From Planctomycetaceae bacterium (GTDB lineage: Bacteria; Planctomycetota; Planctomycetia; Planctomycetales; Planctomycetaceae), in the NCBI GenBank assembly GCA_017795105.1, contig CP051247.1:3296001-3360000 (forward strand): 64,000 nucleotides of DNA, in the 5' to 3' direction. The translations under genes and the position numbers were made by a program. Shown here piece after piece: positions 33,179-43,612 of the stretch (position 1 is its first letter; every line of letters begins with the position of its first letter). The notes below the pieces were generated by a model. That model was not told where the DNA came from. It saw only the letters and a list, made by a program, of their open reading frames with translations, and made no database searches.

Positions 33179-34831
33179 ATGCGTTGCTGTCTCTGCGCTC
33201 TGCTTTCCAGTGTCCTACTCACGTCGATTATCTTCGCCGCCGACCAACCCGGCCGGCCCGCTGCGAAGCCGAAGCCGTTTACGATCAGCGAGAAAACTAC
33301 GCGGCTCCTCGGCCCGATTCATCCGGACGGGTACATCGATTACGCGGCGGTGTTGAATTCGGAAGGGCTGGAGCGGGTTCCGCCGGAGAACAATTTTGCG
33401 ATTCCGTTGTTGAGTGTCGACGGACGTGAGGAGCTGGACAAGGTTCCGTTGGACCATCCGGCTTGGGAGACGATTTTCCATCTCATGGACCCCGGCCTGG
33501 GTGGGGTTTTGGAAGACCTTCCAAGATACGTCACACCCGAGGCGGCGTCCGAACTGCGCGAGGGGGACCCGCTGCTGCGGATCATTCCGCATCAGATAAA
33601 GAGGATCCAGAGTCAGCCCTGGTCCGATCAGCAAAACCCGTTCGGCGCGAAGTATGTGCGGAAGAACCGTGAACTTGTTGTCGCGCTGCAGCAGGAACTT
33701 AACCGGACCGGTTACTTCAATCCGATGTACGGAGATTTCGTACGCTATTACCAAATCGCGGAAGGCTTTTTTGAACCCTTCCGTGATCTCCTCGCTGCCA
33801 ACGCGTATCGAGAGATTCGCGCCGGAGACTTCGACGCCGCCCGTCGGTACATCGTGTCCATGTTCGAGTTAGCTCAGCGGCTGAAGGGCGGACTGACAAT
33901 TGACGAATTGAAGGCCGCGTCCGAAACAGAGTTTCTGGCGGCTCAGGTCAGCCGCGATCTTGTCCTCGATCCTCGACTCGATGCCGAGGGCATTCAGGGA
34001 TTTCTTGCTGAGATCGCTCCCTACGGCGGGCCGATCGAGGCGAGTCGTTATTTCGATCGGCCCCTGCGGTATTGTCTGCTTCAGGCCGTCCAGCTTGAAG
34101 CGTTGGGGCTTGTGACGGAAACGGTCGCAGCCCGGACGCTCGCACTGCCAGCGGATTCCCCGGGACGCAGTATCATCGACTTTAAGAATCTCGACTGGGA
34201 CTCAGCACTGGAACGAACAAATGCCCGACTGGACGACATGGTTGAGGTGTGGAATATCGAGGATTCTCGGAAGTTCATGAAGACGTTGATCGCATATAGA
34301 GATGAGAATTTTCACGATTCCAATATCGACGAGTATCTGGCAAGAATGGCAACGTCCTTTATTGGCAGACTCATTCCCTTCAAGGACCTTCGCGAACGGA
34401 ACGGTCGTTTGTATGGAGACTTCGTACCGATTAACTTCATTCTCGGTTTCCATCAGAATTGGGACTGTGGGTTCTACAGCCGCCAGTATCTGGAACTCGT
34501 TCGCACAGCAGCGGCACTTCGGCTTCACGAATTCAAGCACGGTGCCCTTCCCGAGAACCTCGATGAGCTGAACCGCGACTCTCCGAATTCCGCGAGGGAA
34601 TCGATGTGGGGCACGCCGCTCGTCTATCACCTGGGCGAGGAAAAGTTCACGCTGTACTCGACCGGCATCAATGGTCTCGACGAAGGCGGAAAAGGCGACT
34701 TCTCTAAGGGCCCCTGGTCCTCAGGAGCCGACGACGTCGATCTCTGGGCGAACGCTAAGACTCCCCCTCCGCAGGTGAAGATCTTTCGAAAGGGTGAACT
34801 GCCATTTGAGCAGAAGGAGTCGTCACGATGA
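33179..34831 (+). CDS. Secreted protein of unknown function
   Basis: A 550-residue protein. From the ATG at 33179 it has a signal peptide (CLCALLSSVLLTSIIFAAD) with cleavage expected near residue 20. The body is mostly helical (VALQQELNRTGYF, AARRYIVSMFELAQRLKGG). The last about 90 residues (LRLHEFKHGALPENLDEL, MWGTPLVYH, KFTLYSTGINGLDEGG, ADDVDLW) match a tail found in many planctomycete and acidobacterial proteins and recall pseudopilin C-termini. It overlaps the next gene by four bases (ATGA), so the two are translationally coupled. Function not recognised. Confidence 0.8.
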   Translation: MRCCLCALLSSVLLTSIIFAADQPGRPAAKPKPFTISEKTTRLLGPIHPDGYIDYAAVLNSEGLERVPPENNFAIPLLSVDGREELDKVPLDHPAWETIFHLMDPGLGGVLEDLPRYVTPEAASELREGDPLLRIIPHQIKRIQSQPWSDQQNPFGAKYVRKNRELVVALQQELNRTGYFNPMYGDFVRYYQIAEGFFEPFRDLLAANAYREIRAGDFDAARRYIVSMFELAQRLKGGLTIDELKAASETEFLAAQVSRDLVLDPRLDAEGIQGFLAEIAPYGGPIEASRYFDRPLRYCLLQAVQLEALGLVTETVAARTLALPADSPGRSIIDFKNLDWDSALERTNARLDDMVEVWNIEDSRKFMKTLIAYRDENFHDSNIDEYLARMATSFIGRLIPFKDLRERNGRLYGDFVPINFILGFHQNWDCGFYSRQYLELVRTAAALRLHEFKHGALPENLDELNRDSPNSARESMWGTPLVYHLGEEKFTLYSTGINGLDEGGKGDFSKGPWSSGADDVDLWANAKTPPPQVKIFRKGELPFEQKESSR

Positions 34832-35403
34832 CCCAACCCCCGGTAAATCAGGAACGCCCCGCCTGGCTGAAGCAGGCGCGGCGGTTTTTTCCCAACTCGA
34901 TCTTTGCATCGCTGATGGCGATCGCCTTCACAGTCGTTGGCTGCATCCTGATTCGAGCAGGGGCTTTGGAAGGGCCGGCCTTTCTGTTCTTTTTGGGGCT
35001 GTTGATGCTGGGCGGGACGGTCTTTTCCGGAGCGGCAGCGGTCTCATTCGTTGCGGATCGAATGAAGGGAGTCCAAAAGACGCGATCGAAACCGGTCGAG
35101 TCCAAACCGACCTTTGCGATCATCGTCTTTCTGAATGGTGTGATGAGCTGGATGCTCCTGACGTTTGTCGGTTTCCTGCCGACGAGGACGCCCTCATCAG
35201 AAGAGTCGTTTGATCCGATCTACATTCCCCTCGGTCTGGCGATCCTCTGCACGATCTACATGGGAGTGCACGGGCGGAAAGTCATTCGGGAGCACTTCAG
35301 TCAGCAAAGACCCGGGAATTTTGAACTCACCGGCTGGCAGGCTTTCTGGGTTGTCGTGCTCATCTTGTTCTGGTCGGGAATGGTCACGGCCGTCATTCAA
35401 TAA
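34828..35403 (+). CDS. Four-span membrane protein, unknown
   Basis: A 191-residue inner-membrane protein with four hydrophobic segments at about residues 24-45, 50-74, 92-113 (IIVFLNGVMSWMLLTFVGFL) and two near the C-terminus (YIPLGLAILCTIYMGV and AFWVVVLILFWSGMVTAV). The start ATG overlaps the stop of the preceding secreted-protein gene by ATGA, so the two are one operon. No family recognised. Confidence 0.78.
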   Translation: MTQPPVNQERPAWLKQARRFFPNSIFASLMAIAFTVVGCILIRAGALEGPAFLFFLGLLMLGGTVFSGAAAVSFVADRMKGVQKTRSKPVESKPTFAIIVFLNGVMSWMLLTFVGFLPTRTPSSEESFDPIYIPLGLAILCTIYMGVHGRKVIREHFSQQRPGNFELTGWQAFWVVVLILFWSGMVTAVIQ

Positions 35404-35454
35404 GTCGCCACACCTTCTTCCTCTGAGGGGACGCGTCCAGCAACCGTCAGTGCG

Positions 35455-35937
35455 CTATTTCGAGCCGCCGTCCGGATCGACGGCCAGCAGATAGAAGTGG
35501 CCTTCGTGCTCTCCGTACGGCCAGCCGAAGGTATGGGAACCGCTCTCGTTTCCATATTCGATTTCGAACTTACGAGCCGGATCGAGCGACCAGTTCTCCG
35601 GCGGGAATTCGTCCGCACGGCTGCCTTCCGCGTCGAACTTCCTGATCTTCTGATCGCCGGAGTTGTCAATCAGATACATGCGTGTCGCGGTCCGCTTCTC
35701 CTCGGGGAGGTCTCCCCAGTAGATCAATTGCTCAAGCGCTCCCTGGTCGCCATTGTCGAAGGCCATCGTAAACTTCTCCTTCAGTTCCTCGGGCGAGGTC
35801 GGACGTTCGATCGGGGTGGCGGGGCTTTCTGTCGCAGGAGACTGGCTTTCTTCGGTCGCAGGCGTCGGTGCGCCAGGGGCACAACCGAGCGAAAGAACCA
35901 GCATGCAGATTGGAACCAGAACGGAGGCGTCTCTCAT
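35455..35937 (-). CDS. Predicted lipoprotein
   Basis: A 160-residue protein from the ATG at 35937. A hydrophobic stretch VPICMLVLSLGC ends in a lipoprotein-like Cys (the residues before it are S-L-G, not a perfect lipobox), followed by a Pro/Thr/Ser-rich linker (PTPATEESQSPATESP) and a small domain of about 110 residues with FPPENWSLDPARKFEIEYG and FGWPYGEHEGHFYLLAVDPD. It is convergent with the preceding membrane-protein gene. Function unknown. Confidence 0.7.
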   Translation of the reverse strand: MRDASVLVPICMLVLSLGCAPGAPTPATEESQSPATESPATPIERPTSPEELKEKFTMAFDNGDQGALEQLIYWGDLPEEKRTATRMYLIDNSGDQKIRKFDAEGSRADEFPPENWSLDPARKFEIEYGNESGSHTFGWPYGEHEGHFYLLAVDPDGGSK

Positions 35938-36460
35938 TGGGGAATCTCGCGAACGCTTGGGCAACACCGTGTTCAATCCGCTCCGGACGGATTGAGGGAA
36001 CGTTGTCCAGACTCCAGAACGTGGATGAAGAATCGATGCAGCTAGCCTGAAGATTCAGTGATGATTCCGGTTGGCTAGGGCATGAGAGCGGGTATTTATA
36101 CTACGGGGAACAGATGGATTGGTGGGGAATATGCCTGTTTTCTTGACGATGGTTATATGGACAACCTTTGATGTTATGTTGTCGACATATCGGGATTTGT
36201 AGATTGTTGTGTGTGTTGATGTAAGTCCTAGAAGCTTCTTGCGAAATCCTGCCCAAGCTGAATAATCGGAACACCCTCTCTGTTCTGTGTAAATTAAGGG
36301 GCGAGTGTACGTGGTTTCACAATGCACGCGTCGCCTTTTAGCCGAAGCATTCTCTGACATCCGTCTTGACGGATCGCGTGGCCACCCCGAGTTCGTCCCA
36401 TGGAATGAGACGAGCCATGAAAAACCTTCCTTGTTCGGCCCCCTATTCCTCAGGTGTTCT
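35938..36460. other. AT- and TG-rich upstream region of giant gene
   Basis: These 523 bases include a stretch at about 36060-36300 that is distinctly poorer in G+C than the rest of the window and rich in TG and TTG. It lies upstream of the large secreted protein and probably carries its promoter. No gene was accepted. Confidence 0.6.
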
Positions 36461-39400
36461 ATGATTGCTCGCTTAAGTCTCCTCGCTCAGGCTGTTTCTC
36501 CAATCTCGGCATTTCGACGTCATGCTTTGGGCGCTCTTCGCAGAGGAGCCGGACGCCGCCAGCGTTCGATGGCTGTTGTCGCCGATACGCTCGTGAACGC
36601 GAAAGCAGAAACGCTGGAGACACGCGCCCTGCTCACATTTGATGCCGGGCAGTTTCTCACCGGTAGCGCCAATACGAATAACTTCAGCTCTGTTGCCATC
36701 TCCCCGGATGGCACCGTTTATGGCTCCTGGCAATATAGCGGCGGTAGTGGTACACAGCGTTTTGCGTCCTGGGATGGCAACAGCTGGAACGAGATTGCGG
36801 GATCCACAGTCACCGGGGCCACAATCGGAGCTCAGTTGACGGGCCTTGACGGGTTGTTCGGCCCGAGCCCCAAATCGATGGCGGTCGACAGTCAGGGCGA
36901 CCTGCACGTGGCCTTCGCGGTCGGTGCGTCTGCCGGCGGGTCGAATTCCCCGCGTGGTCTGGCGTATGGCAAGTTTGACGTTTCGGCGCAGTCCTGGACG
37001 TTCCGCCGGATTTACATCATGCAGGAGCCGAGCGGCTGGTATAACCTCTCCAACAACGCGAGCACACTTATCCTCGATAACGCTGAGAACCCGCATATCA
37101 TCTTTGGCTGGGACGATGCGAATGCGCCGCGAGCTTCCTATCTCGTTCACGCCTCGTCGAATGCCGGTGTGTGGAATACGTCCGGGAATACGAATGCGTT
37201 CGACGGAACCAACATCGACTCGATCACCGGCGGGGCCGAAATCGATGGGCTCGATGCGACAGTCGACAGCGCGGGTGATTTCCATATCTCGTACGTGAAA
37301 GAGGATGCCAGTGCGGCGTACGGCGATATTTGGTACGCCAAACGGACGGGCACGACTTGGGGAGCCGCAACAGAGATCATCGACGGCGACGTCTATTACA
37401 ATACCGCGATTGCTACTGATTCTTCGAACCATGCCTATGTCGCTTTCACCGAAAGAATCACGAATGGCGAGCATTACCAGGTGAAAATGGCGACGAACTC
37501 GGGCGGAAGCTTCGCGACCAGTACCATCGCCAACCTGACTTACCCTGGCTCGGACTACTATGAAGTTAGCTCGGCTAGAATTGATATCAACAGCAGCGAT
37601 GAAAAGGTGATCGGCTTCGCCCACGCTGCCTTCGATCCGGACTTTAATCGGTTGGAAGAGGCGTACCTTGTCTATGCCGAAACGACGCCTGGCACCTGGG
37701 TCGGTGAGACAGCTCTCACTGGAGCGGACCCCACGGGGAATTTGTCGTATCCAAGCTTCGCACTCGGGGACGATAACGAAGTCACGATTCTGGTCGGAAC
37801 CCGTGACGACAATTACACGACTGGCAATCTGCGATATGCCGTCGGCACGCCGGATGCCCTCGCTCCTCCGGCGAATACCGCTCCGACCGTCGCCTTGCAG
37901 AACACGACCACGACACTGGCTGAGAATGCCAATACGACCGCTCGCACCAAGGTCGCTGATATTGTGATCACCGACGACGGGCAGGGGACGAATACCCTGA
38001 GCCTGGCCGGTGCGGATTCCGGTCTCTTTGAAATCGACGGCACTGAGCTGTTCCTGATCGCCGGGGCGTCGCTCGACTTCGAGACGAATCCGGCTCTGGA
38101 TGTGACCGTGCGGGTCGATGACAACACGGTCGGGGGAACGCCGGATGATACGGCTGATTTGAGCATCACGATCACAGACGTGAACGAGCCGCCGACGGTT
38201 GCTCTGCAGAATACGACGACCACGCTGGCCGAAAACGCCGACACGACCGCCCGCACCAAGGTTGCCGATATTGTCGTCACCGACGATGCGACGGGGACCA
38301 ACACGCTGAGCCTGGCCGGTACAGATTCCGGTCTCTTCGAAATCGACGGCACCGAACTGTTCCTGATCGCCGGGGCGTCGCTCGACTTCGAAACCAACCC
38401 GGCTCTGGATGTGACGGTGCGGGTTGATGACACCGGAGTGGGAGCCACACCGGACGACACGGCTGATCTGAGCATTACCATCACCGATGTGAACGAGCCG
38501 CCGACGGTCGCTCTGCAGAACACGACGACCACGCTCGCCGAAAACGCCGACACGACGGCCCGTACCAAGGTCGCCGATATTGTCGTCACCGACGATGCGA
38601 CGGGGACCAACACGCTGAGCCTGGCCGGTGCAGATTCCGACCTCTTTGAGATCGATGGCACCGAACTGTTCCTGATCGCGGGGGCTTCGCTCGACTTCGA
38701 GACGAATCCGGCTCTGGATGTGACGGTGCGGGTGGATGACACCGGAGTCGGAGCCACGCCGGATGACACGGCTGATCTGAGCGTTTCGATTACTGACGTA
38801 AACGAGTTGCCGACGATTCAGGTTACGAATGTCACCGCGACGATCTCTCAGTTTGTCGACACGACGAACCGAGTCTTCGTGGAAGAGTTCGTCGTCTCGG
38901 ATGTCGATGCCGGTCCGCACAACAACAATGTGACACTCGTCGGAGCCGATGCCGGTCTGTTCGAGATCGTTGGCAACCGGATCTATCTCATCGCAGGAGC
39001 CAGTCTTAACGCCGCGGCCAATCCGGTCCTGGACGTCGCTGTTCAACTGGATGATCCGGGGCTCGGTGCAGGAGCCGAAGCAACGATCGACATTTCGATT
39101 GATGTGAAGAATCCCAACGTCGGTGGGCTCCCGCCCCTGGCAACGAATATCACCGGATTCGTGAATGAAAACCTGTGGTTGACGAGCCGGGATCATATGG
39201 GGAACTACGACACGGCTCTGGCCCGCGAAACGCCCTTCCCGGATGCCCATATCGCGCACTCGTTCCAGGGCGACTTTAACGGCGACGGCCGCGAAGATAT
39301 CGCCTTCCAGATGACCAACGGCGAGGTCTATGTCGGCACGTCCACGAATCAGGGACAATTCGACTTCACACTCTGGACGACTCTGCGAATGAGCGGTGTG

Positions 39401-40282
39401 AAGACGCTGCAGGTCGGCGACTTCAACGCCGATGGCCTGACCGATCTCGTCGGCGTCTACGAGTCCGGGGCGGTTGCCCGCCTGTGGGTCTACGAGTCGA
39501 CCGGCACGTCGTTCCTGCCGGATGAATACGGCACCTATGCCGTTTACGGCGATGTGGAAACGGTTCTCGTTGGGAACTTCGACGGCGTGAACGGAGACGA
39601 TCTGGCCGTCATGAACTCCGCGGGAGTCTGGTGGGTGGCCAAGTCGGATACCGGCAGTACTCGTTTCCATTATGGCTCGGCGTGGGAGAAATGGGACGCC
39701 ACACGAACCATCAGCCATGTTCAGGTTGGTGACTTCAATGGCGACGGGTCCGACGACATCATGGGTGTCTTCACGATCCCGGGATTTGCCTCGCATCGAT
39801 CGATCGTGGTCGGACTTTCCCAGGGGAATGAGTTCGATTCGAGCGTCTGGCGACGGGCGACAGACATCGAAACGCTCGATGCGGTCCTCGTTGGCGACAT
39901 CAATAATGATGACAGCGATGACGTCGTTCTGTTGATCGCCCAGCAGGACTGGATGGTCGGCCTGTCCGATCCGGGGAACGGACGCTTCGGGTACGCTTCC
40001 TGGGGAATGTCGACCTACACCGGCAATGCTCAGAACGTTGGAATCGGCGATACCAATGGCGATGGCCAAGCCGACATTTTCCTCCGCGATGCCGCCAGCC
40101 GCTGGCATGCCGTCGAGTCGAACGGTTCGAGCTTTACGACTCGCGTGATTGAGCAGTGGTCCAACACGGCCAACTGGCAGCACGTGAAGTTCGGCAGCTT
40201 CGGCCCGGCTCCGATCCCGCCATCCCCGGACTTCGAAGCGTTCGGCGACGCCGAGTTCCTCGATCAGCTCAACGGGGTTTAA
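36461..40282 (+). CDS. Giant secreted protein with cadherin-like and FG-GAP repeats
   Basis: A 1273-residue protein. I chose the ATG at 36461, which has AGGTG upstream. The N-terminus contains an LEPR-XLL-like motif, ETLETRALL (about 49-57), typical of giant planctomycete surface proteins. Residues about 60-460 hold sugar- or propeller-type strands. Residues 475-886 are four 103-residue cadherin-like repeats, three nearly identical and one diverged, each with VADIVVTDD, LFEIDGTELFLIAGASLDFE and DDTADLSITITDVNE segments. Residues about 936-1255 contain six FG-GAP/VCBS-like units with calcium-type loops (DFNGDGREDI, DFNADGLTDL, DTNGDGQADI). It is probably exported and surface-bound. Confidence 0.9.
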   Translation: MIARLSLLAQAVSPISAFRRHALGALRRGAGRRQRSMAVVADTLVNAKAETLETRALLTFDAGQFLTGSANTNNFSSVAISPDGTVYGSWQYSGGSGTQRFASWDGNSWNEIAGSTVTGATIGAQLTGLDGLFGPSPKSMAVDSQGDLHVAFAVGASAGGSNSPRGLAYGKFDVSAQSWTFRRIYIMQEPSGWYNLSNNASTLILDNAENPHIIFGWDDANAPRASYLVHASSNAGVWNTSGNTNAFDGTNIDSITGGAEIDGLDATVDSAGDFHISYVKEDASAAYGDIWYAKRTGTTWGAATEIIDGDVYYNTAIATDSSNHAYVAFTERITNGEHYQVKMATNSGGSFATSTIANLTYPGSDYYEVSSARIDINSSDEKVIGFAHAAFDPDFNRLEEAYLVYAETTPGTWVGETALTGADPTGNLSYPSFALGDDNEVTILVGTRDDNYTTGNLRYAVGTPDALAPPANTAPTVALQNTTTTLAENANTTARTKVADIVITDDGQGTNTLSLAGADSGLFEIDGTELFLIAGASLDFETNPALDVTVRVDDNTVGGTPDDTADLSITITDVNEPPTVALQNTTTTLAENADTTARTKVADIVVTDDATGTNTLSLAGTDSGLFEIDGTELFLIAGASLDFETNPALDVTVRVDDTGVGATPDDTADLSITITDVNEPPTVALQNTTTTLAENADTTARTKVADIVVTDDATGTNTLSLAGADSDLFEIDGTELFLIAGASLDFETNPALDVTVRVDDTGVGATPDDTADLSVSITDVNELPTIQVTNVTATISQFVDTTNRVFVEEFVVSDVDAGPHNNNVTLVGADAGLFEIVGNRIYLIAGASLNAAANPVLDVAVQLDDPGLGAGAEATIDISIDVKNPNVGGLPPLATNITGFVNENLWLTSRDHMGNYDTALARETPFPDAHIAHSFQGDFNGDGREDIAFQMTNGEVYVGTSTNQGQFDFTLWTTLRMSGVKTLQVGDFNADGLTDLVGVYESGAVARLWVYESTGTSFLPDEYGTYAVYGDVETVLVGNFDGVNGDDLAVMNSAGVWWVAKSDTGSTRFHYGSAWEKWDATRTISHVQVGDFNGDGSDDIMGVFTIPGFASHRSIVVGLSQGNEFDSSVWRRATDIETLDAVLVGDINNDDSDDVVLLIAQQDWMVGLSDPGNGRFGYASWGMSTYTGNAQNVGIGDTNGDGQADIFLRDAASRWHAVESNGSSFTTRVIEQWSNTANWQHVKFGSFGPAPIPPSPDFEAFGDAEFLDQLNGV
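37883..39118 (+). repeat. Four tandem 309-bp coding repeats
   Basis: Repeat units begin at 37883, 38192, 38501 and 38810, exactly 309 bases (103 codons) apart. Units 2 and 3 are almost identical at the base level; unit 1 is close; unit 4 is diverged. The high identity points to recent expansion or ongoing gene conversion. Confidence 0.93.
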
Positions 40283-40318
40283 TCCACGAACTGAGTCGAT
40301 TACCAGCAAACGAAAATC

Positions 40319-40358
40319 CGCACGCCGTCCCCCATTCGGACGGCGTGCGGTCGTTTGT
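40319..40358. terminator. Bidirectional terminator hairpin
   Basis: CCGCACGCCGTCC (40319-40331) pairs perfectly with GGACGGCGTGCGG (40338-40350) around a 6-base loop. TCGTTTGT follows on the plus strand and an A-rich stretch precedes it, giving T on the minus strand. It serves the giant gene and the convergent gene at 40397. Confidence 0.88.
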
Positions 40359-40396
40359 GAGGGCCTCGCATCAGGAGCTTCGGCCCTAGGCGATGT

Positions 40397-40762
40397 CTAT
40401 TCGTTCTGAGCGGTCTCGGCAAAGATCAGAATTGTTTTCTTCTCGGCGACCCATTTGAACTTGAGCCCGACGTTCTTGAGCATCTCCGCCAATGCATCGC
40501 GAAGTTTGACGCCTTCGATCTTGCAGTCGATGGGCGTTCGCGGATCGATCCCCGCAGCTTTGAGACTTTCGAGATCGAGCACGACGCTGTAGCGCGGATG
40601 TTTGTCGAGAATGGCAACCGCTTCGTTCAACGGCGTGCCCAGAAAAAGGAGTTGGACTTCGTCGTCGAGAGGGTTCTTCGGTTCGGCTTCCGCCGGAGTC
40701 GCGGCGGTTGACAGCGCCAGTAAGAATGCACAAGCGAGCCATCGGGAGACTTTCGCCGACAT
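40397..40762 (-). CDS. Secreted STN-like domain protein
   Basis: A 121-residue protein with a signal peptide (WLACAFLLALSTAATPAEA) and one small domain: VQLLFLGTPLNEAVAIL, VVLDLESLKAAGI, GVKLRDALAEMLKNVGLKF and KTILIFAE. This is the secretin/TonB N-terminal (STN) pattern of secretin and FecA/FecR-like proteins, here standing alone, a form often seen in planctomycetes. AGGA lies 7 bases before the ATG. Its partner is unknown. Confidence 0.82.
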   Translation of the reverse strand: MSAKVSRWLACAFLLALSTAATPAEAEPKNPLDDEVQLLFLGTPLNEAVAILDKHPRYSVVLDLESLKAAGIDPRTPIDCKIEGVKLRDALAEMLKNVGLKFKWVAEKKTILIFAETAQNE

Positions 40763-40874
40763 GAGAATTTCCTCTCATAGAGCCAGAGAGACGGGATACT
40801 GTATCGTCCCCCAGTTTCATTCTCTGTCAATAGGCTCGCCAGTCCCGGCAAATCGTCCCGGCTGAGGCAGGGAA

Positions 40875-41954
<1,080 letters not shown>

Positions 41955-42068
41955 AACGGTTCTTCCATTGAGAATCGGCCATCGACCGGCAACTCCGCCG
42001 GGACTCGGTAAACACTAGCATGTACACCAGCATCGGGCCGAGAGCAATTTCAGAAGGGGAGGCATTGT

Positions 42069-43067
42069 TCAACCGCCGATCGAATGCATCGCCCGGTTGG
42101 GTTGCAGGAAGCGAGCCGTGTTAATCTCGTGCCCCTCTTTCTTCTCGGTGATGCTCTGCTGGACGGCCTCAATGAGATCGTCGTCGCTGGCGTCACTCCG
42201 CAGCAGGGACCTTAAATCGGTCTCTTCAGTGCTGAACAGGCAATTGCGGATCTTGCCGTCTGCAGTGAGCCGAAATCGGTTGCAGTGGGCACAGAACGGG
42301 CGGCTGATGGACGAGATGAACCCGATCCGTCCGCGTCCGTCTTCAAATCCATAGGTGACGGCAGGATTGGACGGGGCGTGATCCCCCAGCGGAAGCAGTG
42401 GGGCTATCTCCTGCTCAAGACGTTCCAGCATCGTTTCGGTCCGAAGGACCTTGTCCCGTTCCCAGCTTCGTTCGGCGTCCAGAGGCATGTACTCGATGAA
42501 CCGGACTTCGAGACCCGTTTCGCGAGACAGTTTCGCCAGGGGAACGAGATCGTCTTCGGTTAATCCGCGAATCGCTACGGCATTCAGCTTGACCTGAAAT
42601 CCGGTTTCGCGAGCAGCCTGAATACCGGCCAGCGTCTGCTCGAGCGAGTCCCGCCGTGTCATCTGGCGGAAGCGTTCCCGATCAAGCGTGTCGATGCTGA
42701 TGTTGAGACGTCGCAGCCCGGCGGAGTACAGAGCGTCGGCTTTCTCCGGGAGAAGGATTCCGTTGGTCGTGAGCGCCAGATCCTTGAGCTCCGGGATCGC
42801 GGCCAGCTGCTCGATCAGTCGTTCGAGGTTTTGCCGGACAAGAGGCTCGCCCCCGGTAAGCCGAATCTTCCGGATCCCGCAGCGTGAAATCATAACGCGG
42901 ACAAACCGGGTAATTTCTTCAAATGTGAGAACCTCAGGCCGGGGCAGATACTGCACGTTCTCCGCCGGCATGCAGTAGAAGCAGCGGAGATTGCAGCGAT
43001 CCGTCACGCTGATGCGGAGGTTGTCGTGAACCCGGCCGAAAGTGTCCTGCAGGACGTGAAGAGTCAT
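42069..43067 (-). CDS. moaA: GTP 3',8-cyclase MoaA
   Basis: A 332-residue radical-SAM enzyme for the first step of molybdenum cofactor synthesis. The SAM cluster motif is CNLRCFYC (25-32). The SAM-binding GGEP region is IRLTGGEPLVRQNLERLI. The second cluster is CAHCNRFRLTADGKIRNC near the C-terminus, and the protein ends in the essential Gly-Gly. All key Cys are present. The ATG at 43067 is the only plausible start. Other mo genes are not adjacent. Confidence 0.96.
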   Translation of the reverse strand: MTLHVLQDTFGRVHDNLRISVTDRCNLRCFYCMPAENVQYLPRPEVLTFEEITRFVRVMISRCGIRKIRLTGGEPLVRQNLERLIEQLAAIPELKDLALTTNGILLPEKADALYSAGLRRLNISIDTLDRERFRQMTRRDSLEQTLAGIQAARETGFQVKLNAVAIRGLTEDDLVPLAKLSRETGLEVRFIEYMPLDAERSWERDKVLRTETMLERLEQEIAPLLPLGDHAPSNPAVTYGFEDGRGRIGFISSISRPFCAHCNRFRLTADGKIRNCLFSTEETDLRSLLRSDASDDDLIEAVQQSITEKKEGHEINTARFLQPNRAMHSIGG

Positions 43068-43612
43068 AACTGCTGGTCCGCAGTGAATCGCGTAAAGGCG
43101 GCGCTGAAACAGAGGAAGCTCATTCCCATTCTACGGGGGAAGCGCGGTCGCTGCCACGGGCTTGCGGAAAATGTTTGCGGCGGAAGGCAGGAACGGGAAT
43201 TCGCTCAGCGCATAAGAAAACCCTCGACGAGCAACTCCATTTTCGCGCTGTAACAGAAAAAGCTGATTCGCAGAGTGGGTCAGGCTGCTTCTCAGGGGAC
43301 CAATTGTTACAGAGTCGCGGCTCGTTCGAGGGTTTGGCTGGTTTCACATGGTTCCAGGATTGGACATGCAGTGAGATAGAGTTGCAAACGGTGGGCCAGA
43401 CAGTGTGTGTCGAGTCGTTTTCTGGATTGTCGGCGTCTCTATTTTGTTGGTAAGTCTCTTTTGGGTAGAGAGTTGCGGGTGTCTCAGTTTTTTGTGTTGC
43501 CGTTGTGTAACGTATCGCATGATGTCGTTTCGGCGCCGAAGAACATGTCGTCGGCGCTGACTTTCGTCTGAGAATTTGGGTTGAGTTCTTGTTTCGGCGC
43601 CGATTTCGGCGC
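43068..43612. promoter_or_regulatory. Upstream region of sigma-54 activator with repeated palindrome
   Basis: This 545-base gap lies between divergent moaA and the sigma-54 activator gene. GTTTCGGCGCCGA occurs at 43527-43539 and again at 43591-43603 (64 bases apart), each with the palindrome TCGGCGCCGA. A half site TTTCGGCGC (43604-43612) abuts the ATG and a GTCGGCGCTGA variant is at 43550-43559. These look like binding sites, perhaps autoregulatory. The stretch 43380-43530 is T-rich. No sigma-54 promoter (GG-N10-GC) was found here. Confidence 0.55.

Noticed and set aside
36473..40309. A 1278-codon open frame antisense to the giant secreted protein gene
   Set aside because: It is a shadow. 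The sense gene has signal-like N-terminus, clear repeats and FG-GAP motifs, while the antisense protein has no domain. Regular codon use and repeats keep stops out of the opposite strand.
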